NCBI GenBank assembly: GCA_002083405.1
Contig: LVWT01000026.1
Span: 45,803-109,802, forward strand
Length of the DNA stretch: 64,000 nucleotides
Origin: Nitrospira sp. SG-bin2
Lineage (GTDB): Bacteria; Nitrospirota; Nitrospiria; Nitrospirales; Nitrospiraceae
Direction of reading: 5' to 3'
In this document: one piece after another, positions 41,718-50,653 of the stretch
How the letters are laid out: every line of letters starts with the position of its first letter
How positions within the stretch are numbered: the stretch's first letter is position 1
Notes under the pieces: generated by a model
What the model saw: only the letters and a program-made list of their open reading frames with translations
What the model was told of the DNA's origin: nothing
Database searches by the model: none
Translations under genes and position numbers: made by a program

Positions 41718-44700
41718 GTGCGTACCGATAAAAAAACTACTCAAAAAACAGATAAGAAGTCGGGACGGAGCGGTTTTAAGCAGAGCGCTGTCGGCTACGG
41801 CAAGAAGACTGTTCTGCTTGAAGAAGCCATAACCCAAATGAATATGGGCCGGTATGGCCGGTCTTCAGCGGCGCTGAAGGAGTTATTGGCGCTGGATCCA
41901 CATAATATGGAGGCGCGGCGCCTCTTTGCGACGTTGCACCTCCGCGTGGGAAGTCTGATTCTGGCAAGGCAGGCCTTCGATTCGCTCATCGACGAAGCAT
42001 TCGTCCGGCAGGATTACTGGCTCGCAGAATCCTTACTGCGAGAATATTTGGCGGCCGGCCCTCGCTGCGTGCCCTACCTGGAGAAGCTGGGGTCTATTCT
42101 GCAGGATAAAGGGGAGGTGCTTGAGGCCGTCATCGAATACGGCAAGGCCGTCGACATTCTGATTGAGGATCCCGACCCTGAGCATCCTGACCGAGCCTCA
42201 CAACTCTACGAGAAGATCAAAGAGCTTGCTCCGGGGAGCCCTGTCGATGTTCGGTTGGCCGGCTGTGTCGATCCGCAAACAGGGAAATTTGCCGTTCGTC
42301 CACCGGCTGAAGTCGCGCCGGATGCTCCTTCAATGGACGAGGATGGCGCCGCGCCGAGTACCTCCGAATCCATTGCTGAATCGACGCTCTGGGGGAGAAC
42401 GGACAATTCGTCAGTAGATCAGGCGTCTGCCAATTCTGCGTATCTTCAAGGTGCGCCGGAGGATGTGAGCGCGGGCTTACCACGGGAAGAGCAAGGGTTC
42501 GTCGATGCGCCGTTGCCTCATGATCCGTCGATGAATGGGCATGGCTCGATCGATTTCGATCCCAGATCGGTCTCATCACAGTCGGAAGACCCTGCTCTTC
42601 TTGCAACGGAGCCGGTTCAAGCGTGGGACAGCCAGCCGCTGGACATTCAGCAGGAGACTGCGCCGCAATCGGTCCCAACACCGATGCCGTGGGACGAGGT
42701 TCAGGAAACGACAGTCAGTATTCCGGATCAACTGATTGCGGAATTGCCCGGTGAGTTGTCATCCGGTCTTGCTCCCGACGCAGCCCCATCGCAGCCGGAG
42801 GATGCTACTGCGTTCACGATGGAGCCGGTTCAAGTGCTGGACAGCCAGCCGCTGGAAACTCAACAGGAGTCTGTGCCGCAATCGGTTCCGGCTCCGATGC
42901 CGTGGGAAGAGGTTCAGGAGACGACCGTCAGTATTCCGGATCAACTGGTTGCGGAATCGCCGGATACGCTGCCATCCCCGCTTGAGCCGGCTCAGAGTCC
43001 ATTGAGCCGGGTTGCAGGGCCGAACGGAGGAGAGTTGTCCTGGGACTCGGTGTTCCAGAACACATTGAAGCTCGGAGCTGCATCTCCTGTTGTGCCGCCG
43101 CCTTTGTACAGACAGGAAGTCGATCCCGGCACGATTGAAATTCAGGAAGCTACGCGCACGACATCGCCGCTGAGTGTGGCGGCGGCCCCGTCTGAAGCTG
43201 CCCCAATGCCCTGGGATCAGGTTCAGGAATCTGCTATCGCCATTCCTCATCAGCAGATGGAGGAGTCGGTCGTTGAATCTCCGGTCGAGCCGGCGCCGGC
43301 AGTTCACCCAGAACCGGTTTATGCTCAGGATCCCCCGCTCTCCGTTCTTTCAACCGTCGATGGCGCGTCGGGAGTGGACGCCCTTTCCATCACGGAATCG
43401 TTGCCTGCTCCGTTTCTGTCCGAAGCGGCCCATGTTCCAGCAAACGTCTCTTCAGCCGTTGCGCCCACGGAGTATCAAGCCGCCGGCGAAGCCGTGGACG
43501 AGCAGCCTTTCACATTTGGCTTTGCCGGAGAGCCTCGAAAGTCCTTGGAACAGGGGGCGTCCGATCCGCAGTGGGCTTCCGAAGAGAACCCGCTACCGGC
43601 TGCGGACGTCGCTCCGCTCAATCTCCAATCTGAAAATGTTGCCATCTCACCAACTGGAGATTCTGTCGAACCTGGGCTCGCTTCTCAGGGAGGCATGTCG
43701 GGATCTCATGTGGAGCCGATACCAAAGACGGCTGGTTCGTGGGCGATTCTCGATGAAATGCCTGATCGTCAGGCCGAACATGAGGAGCCAAACCCGGTAT
43801 TGGCGGAAGAAAAAGCTCCTTTTGAGCCTGTGCCAGGGCCGAAGGAATGGATCAAAACCAGTGAGTCTATTCGGTTCGCCGGAGAGTCTCCGACTTCTCC
43901 GATGTTGGAGGCAGAGCCGAATGCGCCTGTGTGGGGAGAACCGAGTACGATTTATTCTGCACAGGGTGCCGCCGGTGTTTTGTCCGAATCACCGGATCTG
44001 CACAGGCAGACGGATACACGAGAACGTACGGCACAATCAAAGCCGCGCCCCAAACTGCCATCGAGGCTGACTCGTCTTGGTAGCGCCCTATCCAGTTTTA
44101 TTCGATCCTGCTTCTCCACGACACGCGCGATCGTCATGTCCCTCATTGCGCTGGTGGTGCTTTCATGTACGCTGGTGGTGTTGGGAATTGGAGCCTTAGG
44201 ATTGGTATGGGCCATTATGGAAGAACCTCCGTCTTCCGCGTTCAGCAACTTGACCACCAGCCCGCAGCGAAGGGTGTCGGACATCAATAAGAACGGGTAT
44301 CTGCTCCTGCTGGGATTCGACGCGCCTCGCGGGCAAGACCCCATCCAAGCCGGATATGAACGAAAGCCCGATTTGCATGATGCAGATAAGGCGTTAGCCT
44401 GCCTTGGAGGCGCCAGTGATGGCTCACCAACAGGGCAATCAGATGTGTCTGCGAAGGCCCTGAGCGGATGGTTCAAAGGACCGGACCCTGCTGGCCGATT
44501 CAAATTGCACCGTGATTCTATCGGTAAGTTGGCGGGGCAGACGGGGCCGATGCTGAGCCGGTATGGACAATGGCATAAGCTGTCATTTGAAGATTGGGGC
44601 TATGGCCAGGGCATTAGTCCCCCTTGCGCCGAGATCAACTTTGCGCATCGCCTGTATGTGGCGGAAGGGTTTGCTCAGGGGGCCGATACCGGAATCGATC

Positions 44701-45464
44701 GGCTTGAAATGGATCTGGAAGCCTGGCGCATTGCGTTGGGCCAGGCCAGGACGCTTCCTGTGAAAACTCTGGCGCTCCAAGCTATGAATGACGACATCAC
44801 GGTTGCCTCCGGGATTCTGGTATCGCCGGATTTTGACGGGAAATATCTGGGGCGTCTCGCGAAGATGCTGCGCCCGCTCGATCGGGACGAACTGTCGGTT
44901 CGCTGGCCGATGCAGAGTGAGTTGGTCCATGCGGCAAAGAGCTTCGATGCCCAATTGAAGGTGGCGAAGGAGAAAAAACAAACGGTGCCGGCGGCCGTCG
45001 CGTCATTTCTTCCACTGCCGAAACAGCGGCGGCTCAACGACTATGCAGACTATTATGAAGCGTCCTCCAAGGCGTCGGCCGAGGGGCAGTATGGCGCCCT
45101 GCCGAGATGGAGCAATTATATTTCCTTTCCGGCAGATTCAGTGAAAGACTATTTTGTGAATCCGGTCGAAAATGTCATTGGGCTGGAACCGTTGGCGCCC
45201 TGGGATCTCTATAATGGGTTGGTCGTCGATGTGGAGGCGCATTTGCGTCTTGCCAGTTTGCAGGCGTGGATACGTCGGGGTCCTCAGGATGCCGAGCTGC
45301 TGCCTCGCATTGCCAAGGCCGGGCAGAAATTCTATGATCCATATACTGGGTTTCCGATGCTGGTGAATCTGAAAAAACATGTGCTGTATAGCGTCGGACA
45401 TGACGGCAAAGATCAGGATGGCGATTCGCAGTCTGATGTGGTAGTCGCGATCCCGGTCAATTAG
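41718..45464 (+). CDS. 1248-residue TPR, Pro-rich repeat and single-span membrane protein
   Basis: Domain order: basic N-terminus; TPR-like helices (about 30-160); a long low-complexity Pro/Glu/Ser region (about 190-790); one membrane helix near 805-833 (SLIALVVLSCTLVVLGIGAL); a 415-residue folded C-terminal domain of unknown type. Two 71-residue tandem repeats are encoded at 42576 and 42789, and the motif PMPW-[DE]-x-VQE occurs three times. With the spacer on the cytoplasmic side, the protein could bridge proteins across the membrane. GTG start with TAAGG upstream. Confidence 0.75.
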   Translation: MRTDKKTTQKTDKKSGRSGFKQSAVGYGKKTVLLEEAITQMNMGRYGRSSAALKELLALDPHNMEARRLFATLHLRVGSLILARQAFDSLIDEAFVRQDYWLAESLLREYLAAGPRCVPYLEKLGSILQDKGEVLEAVIEYGKAVDILIEDPDPEHPDRASQLYEKIKELAPGSPVDVRLAGCVDPQTGKFAVRPPAEVAPDAPSMDEDGAAPSTSESIAESTLWGRTDNSSVDQASANSAYLQGAPEDVSAGLPREEQGFVDAPLPHDPSMNGHGSIDFDPRSVSSQSEDPALLATEPVQAWDSQPLDIQQETAPQSVPTPMPWDEVQETTVSIPDQLIAELPGELSSGLAPDAAPSQPEDATAFTMEPVQVLDSQPLETQQESVPQSVPAPMPWEEVQETTVSIPDQLVAESPDTLPSPLEPAQSPLSRVAGPNGGELSWDSVFQNTLKLGAASPVVPPPLYRQEVDPGTIEIQEATRTTSPLSVAAAPSEAAPMPWDQVQESAIAIPHQQMEESVVESPVEPAPAVHPEPVYAQDPPLSVLSTVDGASGVDALSITESLPAPFLSEAAHVPANVSSAVAPTEYQAAGEAVDEQPFTFGFAGEPRKSLEQGASDPQWASEENPLPAADVAPLNLQSENVAISPTGDSVEPGLASQGGMSGSHVEPIPKTAGSWAILDEMPDRQAEHEEPNPVLAEEKAPFEPVPGPKEWIKTSESIRFAGESPTSPMLEAEPNAPVWGEPSTIYSAQGAAGVLSESPDLHRQTDTRERTAQSKPRPKLPSRLTRLGSALSSFIRSCFSTTRAIVMSLIALVVLSCTLVVLGIGALGLVWAIMEEPPSSAFSNLTTSPQRRVSDINKNGYLLLLGFDAPRGQDPIQAGYERKPDLHDADKALACLGGASDGSPTGQSDVSAKALSGWFKGPDPAGRFKLHRDSIGKLAGQTGPMLSRYGQWHKLSFEDWGYGQGISPPCAEINFAHRLYVAEGFAQGADTGIDRLEMDLEAWRIALGQARTLPVKTLALQAMNDDITVASGILVSPDFDGKYLGRLAKMLRPLDRDELSVRWPMQSELVHAAKSFDAQLKVAKEKKQTVPAAVASFLPLPKQRRLNDYADYYEASSKASAEGQYGALPRWSNYISFPADSVKDYFVNPVENVIGLEPLAPWDLYNGLVVDVEAHLRLASLQAWIRRGPQDAELLPRIAKAGQKFYDPYTGFPMLVNLKKHVLYSVGHDGKDQDGDSQSDVVVAIPVN
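42576..42970 (+). repeat. 213-bp in-frame tandem repeat
   Basis: The unit starting at 42576 recurs from 42789, with high identity for about 180 bp. Each unit encodes EPVQ, DSQPL, QSVP, PMPW and VQETTVSIPDQL. A weaker third match is near 43200. Confidence 0.85.
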
Positions 45465-45465
45465 C

Positions 45466-45585
45466 AGGATGCTGAAAAAGTCCGCCAGCGGTGTTCTCGC
45501 ATCGCTCAGAGGCTCAACGTACCGAAGCGTACGCTTCGCCTCTTCGTTCGCTGCGGCCTTGCTGGACGGCCATTTTGAGCATCCT
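45466..45585 (+). repeat. Hairpin repeat family B, copy 2
   Basis: AGGATGCTGAAAAAGTCC at the left pairs loosely with GGACGGCCATTTTGAGCATC at the right. The inside holds GTTCTCGCATCGC, CTCAACGTACC and CTTCGTTCGCTGCGGCC, shared with copy 1 at 21968. It may also serve as a transcription terminator for the preceding gene. Confidence 0.82.
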
Positions 45586-45603
45586 TGATGACACATTGGT
45601 GTC

Positions 45604-45627
45604 GCCTCGACCGTCGAGGCCTATAAT
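45604..45627 (+). promoter_or_regulatory. Perfect 17-bp palindrome abutting a TATAAT box
   Basis: GCCTCGAC-C-GTCGAGGC (45604-45620) is immediately followed by C and TATAAT (45622-45627). A weak TTGGTG at 45596 could be the -35 box, with a long 20-bp spacer. The layout fits a repressor site inside a promoter. Confidence 0.55.
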
Positions 45628-45746
45628 GACCACAGGGGTTAAAACGAGTTTTTCCGCAACCTGTTAGAGAGACGTCTCACCAAGGTCCTTTCCCGAACCC
45701 GCCAACTTCGCGTCGATCTCTTCGCATAGTCCGTAGCCATTCGGGC

Positions 45747-45775
45747 TTGACACTCGTAGTGGTATTTCACACAAT
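45747..45775 (+). promoter_or_regulatory. Promoter candidate for the amidohydrolase gene
   Basis: A perfect TTGACA (45747-45752) is 17 bp before CACAAT (45770-45775), a 4/6 match to the -10 box. The distance to ATG 45809 suits a short leader. Confidence 0.45.
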
Positions 45776-45808
45776 CGTTTCCACTCTGACGCTGGATAGG
45801 AATGAGCC

Positions 45809-47290
45809 ATGGCGCGACCGACTCCATTTCACAACGATTCTGCAATGAGACAGGGTAAGGTGTTCTCTACTCCCATTCCAACGCAGATCATTTCCAATGA
45901 AGAATTCACACCCATCAGGCAGACAGCGGATCAAGTCCGAGTCGAACAGGCGGCCGCCGCGCTCGTGGGGCGGACTGCGGCACGCCGAGGGCTGACGCGC
46001 CGAGACTTTCTCAAGACTACGGGAGGTATGGCCGGGGCATTACTGGCGATGAATGCCGTATTCGGTCGTTTCTTCAATGTCGGCGAGGTCGAACTGTTCG
46101 AACCTGCGGCGTTTGCCGAGCAGCAGGGCGTTCCCTATTTCATCTTCGATGTGCAGACCCACTACGTCGGCTCTCAGTACGATCCGGCCGATGCCGAATC
46201 CAAACGAAAAGGCGCAGTGTCCAAGCAGGCGCTGCTGTCGCTCAGGCGGTTTATTCGAGAAGCCGGTCTCAATCCGAAACTGAGAGACGACCGGGGCACG
46301 ATCGACGATCTGTCGTGGAAGAATTTTGTGAAAGAGGTGTTTCTTGATAGCGAGACCGCCATCGGCCTGATCAGTACGCCCCCCGGGCCGTATCCGCAGG
46401 AAGCGGTGGTGCCGCCGAAGGAAATGGCCCATATCCGGGACGAGATCAACCGTGTGGCGGGCTCCCGGCGGATGCTGGCGCATGGGCTGGCGACGCCGCA
46501 GTTGGGCGCAGCGGATCTGGACTTCATGGCGATGCAGGCTGAAACCCTGAACGTCGACGCTTGGAAGTGCTACACCGGCTCCTGTCCCAAAGGATTCGAC
46601 CGAGGCTGGCGAATGGATGATGAGGTGATCGCCTATCCGATGCTGGCGCAGGCCGGGAAATTACAGGTAAAGCGCGTGTGTGTACACAAAGGATTGCCGC
46701 TCGGCCCGGTGCCGGACTACAACCATCCGAGAGACTTGATCAAAGCCGCTAAAGATTTCCCTGATATCGACTTTCTGGTGTATCACTCGGGGTTTAGAGG
46801 TGCGGCATCGGTGGATGAGGTGTTTGCGAAGACCGGTGAGATCCCCTGGACCACGGAATTCTGCCGCATGAAACAGAAGGAGTCGGGTATCTCCAATATC
46901 TACATGGAACTCGGTTCGACGTTCGCGCAACTGGTGACGACCTATCCGATGGTGTGCGCCCATTTGCTGGGGCAGATCATTGAGGGGTTCGGCGCCGATC
47001 ATGTGCTTTGGGGGACGGATTCCATTTGGTACGGTACGCCGCAATGGCAGATTGAAGCGTTCCGGCGATTCCAAATCCCGGATCAACTCATCGAGACATA
47101 TCGCTATCAGCCTCTTACTCGTCGGGTGAAAGAGCAGATTTTCGGGCTGAACGCGGCGCGGGTTTTCGGCATCGACGCGGCAGCGAAGCGGAACGAGTTG
47201 CCGATGGATGTGCTGGGGCGGCTGAGAATGAGCTATCTGGAGGAAGGGCCGGAGCCGAGCTTTCGGGCGTACGGATGGGTGGCGGGATGA
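45809..47290 (+). CDS. Tat-exported amidohydrolase family protein
   Basis: The 493-residue protein carries a twin-arginine signal placed unusually late (RRGLTRRDFLKTTGGMAGAL, residues about 59-78), after a disordered leader. The rest resembles the amidohydrolase-2 TIM barrel: FDVQTHYVGS (an Asp-x-x-x-His start), VDAWKCYTGS, FLVYHSGFRG and LWGTDSIWYG with the metal-site Asp. Hydrolase or decarboxylase activity is expected in the periplasm; the substrate is unknown. Next comes a family A repeat, then an AIM24 gene. Confidence 0.82.
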   Translation: MARPTPFHNDSAMRQGKVFSTPIPTQIISNEEFTPIRQTADQVRVEQAAAALVGRTAARRGLTRRDFLKTTGGMAGALLAMNAVFGRFFNVGEVELFEPAAFAEQQGVPYFIFDVQTHYVGSQYDPADAESKRKGAVSKQALLSLRRFIREAGLNPKLRDDRGTIDDLSWKNFVKEVFLDSETAIGLISTPPGPYPQEAVVPPKEMAHIRDEINRVAGSRRMLAHGLATPQLGAADLDFMAMQAETLNVDAWKCYTGSCPKGFDRGWRMDDEVIAYPMLAQAGKLQVKRVCVHKGLPLGPVPDYNHPRDLIKAAKDFPDIDFLVYHSGFRGAASVDEVFAKTGEIPWTTEFCRMKQKESGISNIYMELGSTFAQLVTTYPMVCAHLLGQIIEGFGADHVLWGTDSIWYGTPQWQIEAFRRFQIPDQLIETYRYQPLTRRVKEQIFGLNAARVFGIDAAAKRNELPMDVLGRLRMSYLEEGPEPSFRAYGWVAG

Positions 47291-47413
47291 ACGGGGCAGG
47301 GCACGTCGTGTCTGCTGCTCGCGCACCGCGCACGCAAGTTTGATTTGAAGACCAGGCAATGGGCGGTGCTCGGTGTATGCGCGCAACCAGACATCGGCCT
47401 GCCCTGCCCTGTT
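47290..47413 (+). repeat. Variable-armed hairpin element, family A copy 4
   Basis: Arms at 47290-47303 plus TGTCTG (47308) pair with CAGACA (47388) and the GC-rich end at 47413, with a small internal loop. The core has GCTCGCGCACCGCGCACGCA and GGGCGGTGCTCGGTGTATGC. It lies between two co-directional genes. Confidence 0.85.
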
Positions 47414-47447
47414 GGTAATGTGAGAACAGGAAAGAAGGAGAAACTAC

Positions 47448-48131
47448 ATGAGAAGCGAAATTTTATATCCCGGGGCATTTCCGATGGTGCGGGTCGAACT
47501 CGCGGCGGGAGAGCATATCAAGGCTGAATCCGGGGCCATGGTGGCGTCTTCTCCGACGATCGACATCGAAAGCAAGATGGAAGGCGGGTTTCTCGGGGCC
47601 CTCTCACGCAAGCTGCTCACAGGGGAGAAGTTTTTCTTTCAAACGTTGCGGGCGAGCCGCGGTCCGGGAGAAGTCTTGTTGGCGCCGACGGTGCCAGGAG
47701 AAATCATCGTGCTGGAGCTCGACGGCGTGAATGAGTACATGGTTCAGAAGGACGGCTTTCTGGCCGGCGCCGATTCCGTGGCTATCGAGAGCAAGATGCA
47801 GAGCCTGACCCGTGGACTTATGGGAGGGGAAGGTTTCTTTCTTCTAAAAATCGGCGGCAAAGGGACGTTGATTTTGAACAGTTTCGGAGCCATTCATAAA
47901 GTCGAATTGAAACCGGATCAGGAATACATCGTCGACAATAGTCACCTTGTGGCGTGGTCCTCGACGACCTCCTACAATATCGAAAAGGCCGCTTCAGGCT
48001 GGGTGGCGAGTTTCACGTCCGGTGAAGGGTTTGTCTGCCGGTTTCGAGGACCGGGGGTGGTGTATATCCAAAGCCGCAATCCCGGCAGCTTCGGCGCTTG
48101 GGTCAGGCAGTTCATCCCGGTCTCAGAATGA
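47448..48131 (+). CDS. AIM24/TIGR00266 family protein
   Basis: The 227-residue beta-rich protein matches the AIM24 family (TIGR00266): FPMVRVELAAGEHIKAESGAM at the start and GEGFFLLKIGGKGTLILNSF in the middle, ending with VYIQSRNPGSFGAWV. Family members are trimeric double-stranded beta-helix proteins of unknown function. A GAAAGAAGGAG ribosome site precedes ATG 47448. Confidence 0.85.
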   Translation: MRSEILYPGAFPMVRVELAAGEHIKAESGAMVASSPTIDIESKMEGGFLGALSRKLLTGEKFFFQTLRASRGPGEVLLAPTVPGEIIVLELDGVNEYMVQKDGFLAGADSVAIESKMQSLTRGLMGGEGFFLLKIGGKGTLILNSFGAIHKVELKPDQEYIVDNSHLVAWSSTTSYNIEKAASGWVASFTSGEGFVCRFRGPGVVYIQSRNPGSFGAWVRQFIPVSE

Positions 48132-48153
48132 CGAGTGACATTTGACCAATCCT

Positions 48154-49293
48154 ATGTCGGCTGAACCCAATGCCCTCTGTTTCGGCCAGGAATTTCCCTC
48201 AAGCGGCGAGCCTTGCCTGGTTCAGGTCGAAGATCACGGGATCACGGTCATTTTCCAGTCCGGCGCTGCCGAGGGTCGATCGGAATCGGCTTCATTTTCA
48301 GCGTTAACGGTTGCTGCAGGTGGATTCGATCACGACCAGCTTGTTGTGAGATGGGCTGGCGCAGCCGGGGAGCGGACACTCTATCTCAGGCATCCCGATG
48401 TGATCCGCGCATTCCGCCAGGCGGCTCCGGATCAGTTGCGTGCTCCGCTCGATCGTGCTGCGGAACATGTCCGTCAGGCGCGTCACCGGCGCCGGACAGT
48501 ATGGAGCATGATCGGGGGGGGCGTGCTGGCTCTGTCATTGGGGCTGTGGTTCGGGTCCGATCTGCTGGTTGAAATGGCCGTCGATCGGATCCCGGTGGAG
48601 TGGGAAGAGAAACTGGGCGAGTCGGCGTATAAGGATTTTCTCGCGCATCAGGACGTCATGAAAGAAGGACTCGCGGTGTCAGCCGTCGAGGAAATCACGC
48701 ACCGTCTCGTGGAACAGATTCCGAACAACCCCTATAAGTTCCAAGTGACCGTGGTGAAAAGCGATGTCGTCAATGCCTTTGCCCTGCCCGGCGGCTATAT
48801 TGTCGTATTCACCGGCCTGATGAAAAAAGCGGACAACGGGGAAGAAGTGGCGGGTGTGATGGGCCATGAGCTGAACCATGTGTTGCAGCGGCATGGATTG
48901 GAACGGATCGTGAAGCAGCTCGGCCTTGTGGCCGTCCTGTCCATCGTGCTCGGGGATCACCAGGGCTTGGCGGGGATGATGAAGCAGCTGGGGGTCGAAT
49001 TGCTGACTTTGAAATTCGGCCGGGAGCAGGAAACGGAAGCGGACCTGACCGGGCTGCAACTGCTGCATCGGGCGAAAATCGATCCATCCGGCATGATTCG
49101 TTTTTTTGAACAGTTGTCGGAAAAAGACGAAGGGCGCACGGAGTGGCTCTCGACCCATCCGATGAGCGGCGCAAGGGCTGAACGGCTGAAGGCTGAGCTG
49201 GCGGCCATGCCGAAGATGATTCCTGCCCCCTTCAGTTTCGACTGGACCAAGGTCCGTGGAGCGCTTGGGGGAGAGCCGGTGGCGAAACCATAG
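48154..49293 (+). CDS. M48-family membrane metalloprotease
   Basis: The roughly 380-residue protein has one membrane helix near residue 115-140 and a C-terminal M48 protease domain with VMGHELNHVLQRHG (HExxH) and the third ligand Glu in QETEADLTGLQLL. An N-terminal beta domain of about 110 residues is of unknown type. A TTG at 48142 is an alternative start. It follows AIM24 closely and may be co-transcribed with it. Confidence 0.85.
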   Translation: MSAEPNALCFGQEFPSSGEPCLVQVEDHGITVIFQSGAAEGRSESASFSALTVAAGGFDHDQLVVRWAGAAGERTLYLRHPDVIRAFRQAAPDQLRAPLDRAAEHVRQARHRRRTVWSMIGGGVLALSLGLWFGSDLLVEMAVDRIPVEWEEKLGESAYKDFLAHQDVMKEGLAVSAVEEITHRLVEQIPNNPYKFQVTVVKSDVVNAFALPGGYIVVFTGLMKKADNGEEVAGVMGHELNHVLQRHGLERIVKQLGLVAVLSIVLGDHQGLAGMMKQLGVELLTLKFGREQETEADLTGLQLLHRAKIDPSGMIRFFEQLSEKDEGRTEWLSTHPMSGARAERLKAELAAMPKMIPAPFSFDWTKVRGALGGEPVAKP

Positions 49294-49366
49294 CGCGCGC
49301 TTATACGGTGAACTGTTCATGAAAGCGGAGGTCCGCAGGCTGTTTAATTTCTTGAAAGGAGGCCAG

Positions 49367-49978
49367 ATGAAGTTGCGTCGATTCCACGGAAAACTTGTCG
49401 CTGCAGGGGTGTTGGTCTGTTTCATGACGGCGACCACGGCCTGCTACGGTCCATTCAATCTTACGAAGAATGTCTATCACTGGAACAGCGGCATCAAAGG
49501 CAGCGGTGAGGTCAGCGACAAATGGATGAAAGAATTTGTGTTCTTCGGCATGATCGTTGTGCCGGTGTACATGTTTTCGGCGCTGCTGGACGGGTTCATC
49601 TTCAACTCGATTCAGTTTTGGAGCGGAGATAACCCGGTTAAGGCGGCGGATTTGAATCGTAATGGAACAATCAAGACAGTAGTTCTTGGCGAGACGACGA
49701 TCCGATGGATGCAGGCAGATGAGGGCGCGCAGGTCACCTATGAGCGCCATGGAGTCGTCGAGCGCCGGGCGATGATTATCGGCAATAGTTCAGGTTACCG
49801 CCTCATCGATGAGAGCGGTATTGTGTTGGCGGTGGCGGAGTACGGGGCCGACGGCGCCGTCACGGTTCTCGATCGCGATGGTCGGGTTGTGCAGCGGTGG
49901 ACAGGCGACCAACTGAGGTCGATCACTCAGAATCGGGATGCAATCTTGAACGAATCGGCGGTAATGGAACGGGGATAA
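49367..49978 (+). CDS. DUF3332 lipoprotein
   Basis: The 203-residue protein has a lipoprotein signal (lipobox TTAC) followed by the DUF3332 core CYGPFNLTKNVYHWN, a hydrophobic PVYMFSALLDGFIFNSIQFW span and GDNP. Function is unknown. An upstream frame is a shadow; AAAGGAGG at 49356 supports ATG 49367. Confidence 0.85.
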   Translation: MKLRRFHGKLVAAGVLVCFMTATTACYGPFNLTKNVYHWNSGIKGSGEVSDKWMKEFVFFGMIVVPVYMFSALLDGFIFNSIQFWSGDNPVKAADLNRNGTIKTVVLGETTIRWMQADEGAQVTYERHGVVERRAMIIGNSSGYRLIDESGIVLAVAEYGADGAVTVLDRDGRVVQRWTGDQLRSITQNRDAILNESAVMERG

Positions 49979-50007
49979 AAAGTACTGGCACTCGGCCGCG
50001 ATTTGTC

Positions 50008-50013
50008 TATAAT
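50008..50013 (+). promoter_or_regulatory. TATAAT promoter before the DUF3015 gene
   Basis: CTGGCA (49985-49990), a 17-bp spacer and a perfect TATAAT (50008-50013) precede a small leader stem (CTGAGAC / GTCTCAG, 50020-50038) and AAGGAGGA before ATG 50077. Confidence 0.6.
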
Positions 50014-50076
50014 AACTCTCTGAGACGTTCAGTCTCAGGGGCTGTGGGCTTTCACTCACCTATCAAGGAGGAATGC

Positions 50077-50589
50077 ATGAAGAAGCTCAGCATGTTGGCG
50101 ATCGTCGGGATGTTCGTCGCAATGCCAGGCGGGTTTGCCTTGGCGGCCGGCACGCCGGACACGGGTCCAGGCTGCGGATTGGGCAAGATCGCGTGGCAGA
50201 ATTATCCGAACGCGAAGACCAAAGGGGCGCAAATCCTCATAGCGACCACCAATGGGTCATTCGGCACGCAGACATTCGGCATCTCTACCGGAACGATGGG
50301 GTGCACGGATGATGGCCGGTGGTGGGCTGAACAGAAGGCGACCATGTTTGCCGAGCTGAATTCTGAGGCATTGGCTCAGGAAATGGCGCAGGGGCGCGGT
50401 GAGCACCTGGCTTCAATGGCGACGCTTCTGGGAGTCGCGCAGCCGCAGCATGCGGCCTTCTTTGCGATGGCCCAAGAGCGCTATGCAGCCCTCTCCGGCG
50501 CGGGTGAACTTTCCCCGGCGGCGATGGTTCAGGCTTTGAATGAAGGGATTTCCGCCGATTCTTCGTTGGTCAAGGTTGCGCTGAACTAA
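50077..50589 (+). CDS. DUF3015 exported protein
   Basis: A signal peptide (residues 1-24, ending ALAAG) leads a 146-residue mature domain of the DUF3015 family with GPGCGLGKIAWQ and GCTDDGRW. Its role is unknown, but it is frequently next to DUF4105 genes. It is preceded by a good promoter and a stem, and followed by a strong terminator-like hairpin. Confidence 0.84.
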   Translation: MKKLSMLAIVGMFVAMPGGFALAAGTPDTGPGCGLGKIAWQNYPNAKTKGAQILIATTNGSFGTQTFGISTGTMGCTDDGRWWAEQKATMFAELNSEALAQEMAQGRGEHLASMATLLGVAQPQHAAFFAMAQERYAALSGAGELSPAAMVQALNEGISADSSLVKVALN

Positions 50590-50604
50590 GCGCATTGGTT
50601 CCTG

Positions 50605-50641
50605 GGGGCTTCCACCCCACGGTGGAAGCCCCTTTGTGTTT
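50605..50641 (+). terminator. Strong hairpin terminator between DUF3015 and DUF4105 genes
   Basis: A perfect 12-bp stem (50605-50616 with 50621-50632) with a 4-nt loop is followed by TTTGTGTTT. It overlaps the first in-frame GTG region of the DUF4105 gene, so it may also tune that gene's translation. Confidence 0.85.
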
Positions 50642-50653
50642 CCTCATGATGCA

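Larger units (their letters stand above)
45465..45808. other. 344-nt intergenic region: family B repeat plus promoter region
   Basis: The first third is the family B hairpin. The rest carries the 17-bp palindrome at 45604, a TATAAT at 45622 and a second promoter at 45747. No gene is supported. Confidence 0.5.

Noticed and set aside
41414..41731. 105-residue frame before the 1248-residue protein
   Set aside because: Crosses the start of the real gene and has poor codon bias.
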